The notes beneath the pieces are model-generated. The model was not told the DNA's origin. It saw nothing but the letters and a program-made list of their open reading frames with translations, and did no database searches. This document shows positions 8,601 through 12,162 of a stretch of 12,162 nucleotides of DNA, in pieces (within the stretch, counting starts at the first letter, position 1; each line of letters begins with the position of its first letter). Source of the stretch: Triparma columacea (Eukaryota > Sar > Bolidophyceae > Parmales > Triparmaceae); contig BRYA01001550.1 in the NCBI GenBank assembly GCA_030267965.1, positions 1-12,162 of the forward strand. The letters are read 5' to 3'. Position numbers and translations under genes: made by a program.

Positions 8601-8851
8601 TCGTTTCGCTGGCGACCTCCACCGCGCATGTTGTTAGGATTCCCACCCCGCATGTTGTTAGGATTCCCACCCCCGTACCCCCCACCGCCATATTGTCCTC
8701 TCCCGTTGTTATAGCCCCCCCCTCCGCCGTGACCCCCTCCTCCATAGTTACCTGCGCCACCACCACCATAGTTACCCCCGCCACCACCTCCATAACGCGA
8801 GCCAGAGCCTCCCCCTCCACCACCGCGAGATGACCCAAGTTGCCCGTCCAT
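5660..8851 (-). CDS. RGG-rich protein with CBP80/NCBP1-like C-terminal half
   Basis: Three exons, 8851-8038, 7941-7034 and 6892-5660, join in frame to 984 aa. The RNA-recognition feature is a Gly/Arg-rich, RGG-like segment at residues 1-105 with Asn-Asn-Met-Arg repeats. The C-terminal half resembles the large nuclear cap-binding subunit, which with CBP20 binds the 5' cap in the nucleus. A helical region ends in KWPAWKRW (674-681), like the family's W-x-W-x-x-W stretch. VFELGRGFPGKAF (788-800) and KQKVVSCKEIAMWVV (847-861) match the third MIF4G-type domain of CBP80 (IV-C-x-AV-x-WIF). Acidic low-complexity segments occur near residues 430-440 and 896-908. Length exceeds the roughly 790 aa of animal CBP80, mainly through the N-terminus and acidic inserts. 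The N-terminal MIF4G part is weakly conserved and I cannot place it firmly. An eIF4G-type MIF4G protein is the alternative. It is divergent from the Tudor-like gene (202 bp). Confidence 0.6.
6893..7033 (-). other. CBP80-like gene intron 2
   Basis: Donor GTGAGA begins at 7033 and acceptor GTCACAG ends at 6893; 141 bp, phase 0. If it is not spliced, translation stops at 7013-7015. Confidence 0.75.
7942..8037 (-). other. CBP80-like gene intron 1
   Basis: Donor GTGAGT begins at 8037; acceptor ATTCCTTAG ends at 7942; 96 bp, phase 1. Joining gives GVMERGVAGSTIVN across the junction. Confidence 0.75.
8626..8673. repeat. 24-bp exact tandem repeat in coding DNA
   Basis: Two identical 24-bp units (8626-8649 and 8650-8673) code on the minus strand for two GGNPNNMR-type repeats in the glycine-rich N-terminus. 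Confidence 0.95.
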
Positions 8852-9053
8852 AATTTGTGATGGATAAAGACTTAGCGTTGTCTAGTACTTTTACGTGCTT
8901 ATTTATGTGTTATAAGGGCTAGATGCGGTAAAAATAACGCAGAAACGCTGTTCGAAGAGTCTGTTTGAAGAGTCTTGATTTTTTCCCAATTCACCCAATT
9001 TCACCCAATTCCAGACCACTCTGCTCCTCTTTTCTCCCACTTTTCCTCTCATT
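8852..9053. promoter_or_regulatory. Divergent promoter with three CCAAT boxes
   Basis: This 202-bp region lies between the ATG codons of the CBP80-like gene (minus) and the Tudor-like gene (plus). Three CCAAT motifs sit at 8986, 8995 and 9005, spaced 9-10 bp, inside a TCACCCAATT repeat about 45 to 68 bp before the plus ATG. GAAGAGTCT is also repeated (8954, 8967). Such spacing fits an NF-Y-type site array, though it may be a chance tandem repeat. Confidence 0.4.
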
Positions 9054-11417
9054 ATGAGTGATAACGAGTCGACAGAGAGAGACATGAGCATTCCTCAAGA
9101 CATAGGAACGACTGAGATCAATCTGGAGCCCATGCTCGAGACGAGTATAGTGGAGGAAACGGCAAACCTTTCTGAAGGAGACGCAGGTGTGAGAGTCTTC
9201 CCTGAAGCAAGCCTGGCGTTGTCGTCGACGACAAGCCTGGCGTTATCATCGTCGTCAAGCCTTGCCAAAGCAGGTGTTGACCTTGCCAAAGCAGGTGTTG
9301 ACCTTGAAACAACGATTTCTGATGCAGACATCGCAGAGGATGCCAAGAATGATACGATCGAAGAGTTGGAGGGAGGTGATTCGGACGAGGAAACGGAGTT
9401 GATTAAGAAGTTATTGGGGGGGAAGCAACAGAAGAAACGTCGCGTCATTGAGGATTCGCAGTCGAATGAGGAAGAGTCAGAGGAGGAGTGGGTGGAAAAG
9501 TCGGAGAGGTGGAGAGTAGAGTCGGATGCAGACGATGAAGAAGAGTTAGTTGAGGACACATCTACCCCAGAGGTAGTCGAAACAGTGTCAACAACGAAGG
9601 TTACCGAGGCGACAGAGGTGTCGACAGAGGCGAATGTCGCTGATGCGGAAGAGTCGACTTCAGAGTTACCAAATTCCCAGCAGCGATGCACGATGGAGTT
9701 CCTGTCCCCCGCGCGGGCGGAGTCCCCCACTTACCCCCCTGTATCCCCTGCCACGAGCACGGTGACGACGCAGAAGCCCAAGGTTTACTACCACATCGGA
9801 GAGCCCGTCTACGTGAATTACGAGGACGAAGTTGACGGAAGCTGGGCCTGGTGGGCCGCTACCGTCACTAGGGTCAACATGTGTAAGACTGTCAACACGT
9901 ACGACGTGAAGTATGAGTGCGATGGGACAAGGGAGGATGGTATTCACCCGCAGTTCATCATGAGTGAGAGGGAGTACTTCGAAGAGGAGAACTCGCGTGC
10001 TCCGAAGAAGGCAAGACAAACCACGGGGAAGACAGGAGGCGACACTGACAGTAGCGCCGATGGTGCGGGAGAGAAAGGAGCGACCAAAGAAGGGGGTGAA
10101 ATTGCGGCACCCATATCCAAGGCCAAAGCCACGGCTCCTCAGCTCGTGACATCCAAGTTTAGGGGACTCCCCAAGAAGGGCTACGAATGGGACGAGGAAA
10201 AGAAGGCCTGGGTTCCGAAGAAGCCGACGGAATCCACTAAGGTCGTAACCAAGAAATCGCCGAGGACGGGGGTGGCGACCATGCAGGCGGCGGCACAGGC
10301 GATGATAAGCTCACGTCAGGATCTTGGGGGGGGGGAGGGGCTAACCAAAACGTCTACCAAAAGCCTCACGAAGAAGCACAAGAACATTACCCAATCCCAG
10401 CCGACGCCGGAGAAATCTGAGTCTGCAATCCCCTTCCGGCTTCACGGCACCGGCTGCTTCAACACCTCTATATTTGAGGAGGACTCTTTGGAAGACGAAT
10501 TCTACGAATCACCATGCGAGATGGAAGAGGGGGCAACGAAGGAGGTGGAGAAGGACAGGGGATCCTCAGGGCGTGAGGACGACGATAATTTCTGGGTCAT
10601 TCACTCCGACAGTGAATGCTCGGGCATGCTGGGAGACGACGACAGTTGGAAGAGGAAGGGGACGAGGAAAGAGGCGTACATTGACACGTCTCCTCTGTGT
10701 ACCGTGGACACTGAAAGCTGTCAACAGAGCAGCAGCGAGAGCGGTGAGGAGAAGGATCTTGTACACGATCTGTTTTTTTTCGGGGGGAGGGAGGGTCCGG
10801 TTGAGAGAAAGGAGAAGGAGAGTGCTAGAGACCAAGGACAGGAGCAGGGGAAGAGGGGGCCTATCTGCGGCCTTACGGAGGACACGCCGAAAGCTCAGGT
10901 GTCGAGACCAAGGAAAAGGAAGAAATTGATCATCGACCTCATCGACACCTGCATTCCGCCCCCCCGGGATACGGTCGAGTTGGAGAACATCACCCCCCCC
11001 CCTCCTCCTCCTCCCCACCCCTCACTCCCCAAGGTAAGAACGTTTGTTCCGAGCGTCCCGAATCTTACGATACTTTCGTTCTTAAACTTCATGTTACCCC
11101 GTTCGCTTGTGCGATCGACGCAGAAGCCCAAGGTTTACCACCACATCGGAGAGCCCGTCTACGTGAATTATGAGGACGATGTTGACGGAAGCTGGGCCTG
11201 GTGGGCCGCTACCGTCACTAGGGTCAACATGTGTAAGAATGTCAACACGTACGACGTGAAGTATGAGACCGATGGGACGAGGGAAGATGGAATTCACCCG
11301 CAATTCATCATGAGTGAGAGGGACTACTTGCAAGCCTGCATGAGTCAGAGGGACTACGAGAGGGACAGGGCAAAGGGGAAGGGGAAGGAGGGGGAGGTAC
11401 GTACTTTTGCCTCGTGA
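9054..11417 (+). CDS. Acidic protein with two Tudor-like domains
   Basis: Exon 1 is 9054-11033. A GTAAGA donor at 11034 and GACGCAG acceptor ending at 11123 frame a 90-bp intron, giving 757 aa (787 if retained, since the intron has no stop). Residues 1-235 are acidic and Ser/Thr-rich. Domain 1 (240-309) and domain 2 (661-729) share the pattern HIGEPVYVNYED, GSWAWWAATVTRVN, NTYDVKYE-DGTRED and HPQFIM. This looks like a Tudor/Agenet-type beta-barrel: a W-x-W-W-A core, then Y-D-V-x-Y and D-G-x-x-E. Such folds bind methylated Lys or Arg in histones or RNA-binding proteins. Other features are a GLPKKGYEWDEEKKAWVPKK segment (about 369-388), basic PRKRKK (likely NLS, about 622-627), acidic blocks and a proline run before the intron. 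A nuclear, chromatin- or RNA-associated adaptor is inferred. A GTACGT at 11397 could be a further donor, making the given stop an intronic one. Confidence 0.7.
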   Translation: MSDNESTERDMSIPQDIGTTEINLEPMLETSIVEETANLSEGDAGVRVFPEASLALSSTTSLALSSSSSLAKAGVDLAKAGVDLETTISDADIAEDAKNDTIEELEGGDSDEETELIKKLLGGKQQKKRRVIEDSQSNEEESEEEWVEKSERWRVESDADDEEELVEDTSTPEVVETVSTTKVTEATEVSTEANVADAEESTSELPNSQQRCTMEFLSPARAESPTYPPVSPATSTVTTQKPKVYYHIGEPVYVNYEDEVDGSWAWWAATVTRVNMCKTVNTYDVKYECDGTREDGIHPQFIMSEREYFEEENSRAPKKARQTTGKTGGDTDSSADGAGEKGATKEGGEIAAPISKAKATAPQLVTSKFRGLPKKGYEWDEEKKAWVPKKPTESTKVVTKKSPRTGVATMQAAAQAMISSRQDLGGGEGLTKTSTKSLTKKHKNITQSQPTPEKSESAIPFRLHGTGCFNTSIFEEDSLEDEFYESPCEMEEGATKEVEKDRGSSGREDDDNFWVIHSDSECSGMLGDDDSWKRKGTRKEAYIDTSPLCTVDTESCQQSSSESGEEKDLVHDLFFFGGREGPVERKEKESARDQGQEQGKRGPICGLTEDTPKAQVSRPRKRKKLIIDLIDTCIPPPRDTVELENITPPPPPPPHPSLPKVRTFVPSVPNLTILSFLNFMLPRSLVRSTQKPKVYHHIGEPVYVNYEDDVDGSWAWWAATVTRVNMCKNVNTYDVKYETDGTREDGIHPQFIMSERDYLQACMSQRDYERDRAKGKGKEGEVRTFAS
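9260..9301. repeat. 21-bp tandem repeat in coding DNA
   Basis: Two identical units code LAKAGVD twice in the N-terminal region of the Tudor-like protein. Confidence 0.9.
9766..9979 (+). repeat. Tudor-domain duplication, copy 1
   Basis: This 214-bp segment recurs at 11116-11329 without gaps and with 11 mismatches by my count (about 95% identity). It begins at CGACGCAG and ends just after the REY codons. Five changes are silent and six bases change five codons. Confidence 0.95.
11034..11123 (+). other. In-frame 90-bp intron before Tudor domain 2
   Basis: GTAAGA donor after CCCAAG and acceptor GACGCAG. The length is a multiple of three, phase 0, with no stop inside, so retention would add 30 residues. 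Its last eight bases belong to the duplicated segment and are the counterpart of coding bases in copy 1. Confidence 0.6.
11116..11329 (+). repeat. Tudor-domain duplication, copy 2
   Basis: Partner of 9766-9979, offset 1350 bp, same strand, same reading frame. Confidence 0.95.
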
Positions 11418-11525
11418 GGAGCAAAGGAGTGAAATACAGGAGGGGCCCTGTATGCTAAGGATGGTACTCGGTGCGTTAAAATGGAAAGATTATCAATTTT
11501 CGTCACTGCGGCTGGACTATCAGGC

Positions 11526-11852
11526 TCATCCACTTGTATCCTCTACGCACAATTCGTCGTCTTTTCTCTCCTCCTGCTCCTGCTGCTCCTCCTCTTGTTC
11601 TTCCTCCTGCTTCTCCCCCAAGGCTCCCCCCTCCTTCTCCATCTCATCTATTTCCATCTCCACCCCTTCAACCCCTTCCCCTTCTTCCCTTCCCCCCTCA
11701 TCATCGGGATCGTCGGGATCGTCAACATCCCCTTCCTCATCGGCACATATTTTGACATTGTCGTCCTTGTCCTTGTCCTCGTCCTCGTCCTCGTCCTCAT
11801 CCTCATCCTTGTCCTCGTCCTCGTCCTCATCCTCATCCTCATCCTTGTCCTT

Positions 11853-11893
<41 letters not shown>

Positions 11894-12162
11894 TGCGTAG
11901 CGGATTTCGATCGATCAACTGGATCTCAACCTTCGCATCGTCTGCCTCTCCTTCGCCTCCCTCTCTGACCAACCCTTCTCTCTTTCTCCACAACCTCCCC
12001 AGGAGCTCCAGGCAACGTTTCAACCCGTAATCCCGCTCAAGCCAAAAGTATGAAAGGAAGGAGACAACTTTCAAAGCCGTAGTAGCTTCGGTAGATGTGG
12101 GAAAAAGGGTTACACACAACACTATAACCCCTCCGACTAAGAAACCGAAGATAATTAGTTTG
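11526..12162 (-). CDS. 3' part of a membrane protein with acidic repeat tail (partial)
   Basis: The minus frame is open from the window edge to a stop at 11526-11528, so the 5' end lies beyond 12162. I do not recognise the protein. It opens with a hydrophobic helix (KLIIFGFLVGGVIVLCVTLF) typical of a membrane span, then a Ser/Phe/Leu-rich segment and a basic amphipathic stretch around LLGRLWRKR. Next is a run of about 45 alternating Asp and Glu residues with occasional Lys, coded by a hexanucleotide repeat, then a Glu/Gln-rich tail. No ATG is seen before the window edge. The plus strand also has a long Ser-rich frame through the same repeat, but the minus frame has the more protein-like flanks. 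It is convergent with the Tudor-like gene (108 bp between stops). Confidence 0.5.
11761..11894. repeat. Hexanucleotide GTCCTC array
   Basis: About 22 units of GTCCTC with GTCCTT and ATCCTC variants. On the minus strand they read as Asp-Glu with some Asp-Lys pairs. Confidence 0.95.

Noticed and set aside
9095..9730. Minus-strand Ser-rich ORF
   Set aside because: It is the complement of the acidic N-terminus of the Tudor-like protein; Ser and Val codons arise from GA-rich codons read backwards.
11407..12030. Plus-strand Ser-rich ORF
   Set aside because: Its bulk is the hexamer array read as poly-Ser, and flanks are less protein-like than the minus frame. Kept in mind because strand is not certain.

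Overview
The window is nuclear eukaryotic DNA. Reading frames are interrupted by short GT-AG introns of about 90 to 190 bp, most with GTGAGT or GTGAGA donors. There are no operons or Shine-Dalgarno sites. Genes are tightly packed, often head-to-head or tail-to-tail, and TTAGGG repeats occur at the left edge. A small compact genome with an intron-bearing ArgJ suggests a unicellular alga, and a stramenopile such as an ochrophyte is my guess; the sequence alone does not fix the lineage.

Layout from left to right. (1) 1-402: no gene seen; a short TTAGGG run. (2) 403-2153, plus: two-exon hypothetical protein. Antisense inside its first exon (877-1050, minus) lies an unmistakable fragment of an eIF4A-type DEAD-box helicase. 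(3) 2114-2615: GA microsatellite, a 120-bp direct repeat and an A-rich AACAAGGAAA array. (4) 2616-4211, minus: three-exon ArgJ (glutamate N-acetyltransferase / ornithine acetyltransferase), rebuilt from the splice sites. (5) 4349-5571, plus: two-exon endonuclease/exonuclease/phosphatase-fold protein, divergent from ArgJ. (6) 5660-8851, minus: one three-exon gene of 984 codons made from what look like three separate ORFs. It has an RGG/glycine-rich N-terminus and a C-terminal half resembling the large nuclear cap-binding subunit (CBP80/NCBP1). (7) 9054-11417, plus: acidic, NLS-containing protein with two nearly identical Tudor-like domains, divergent from gene 6. (8) 11526 to beyond 12162, minus: 3' part of a membrane protein with a long Asp/Glu repeat tail.

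The genes do not form an obvious pathway: arginine biosynthesis sits beside RNA-cap binding, a Tudor-like (probably chromatin or RNA associated) protein and unknowns. What links the locus is architecture and duplication. Two divergent pairs share short intergenic regions. Small tandem duplications recur at 2205-2480, 4607-4680, 8626-8673 and 9260-9301, and there is a 214-bp dispersed duplication (9766-9979 and 11116-11329). Most promising for follow-up: the antisense eIF4A fragment inside an apparently expressed gene, and the Tudor-domain duplication, in which coding sequence of one copy corresponds to a splice acceptor in the other. I did not find a convincing novel multi-gene system.
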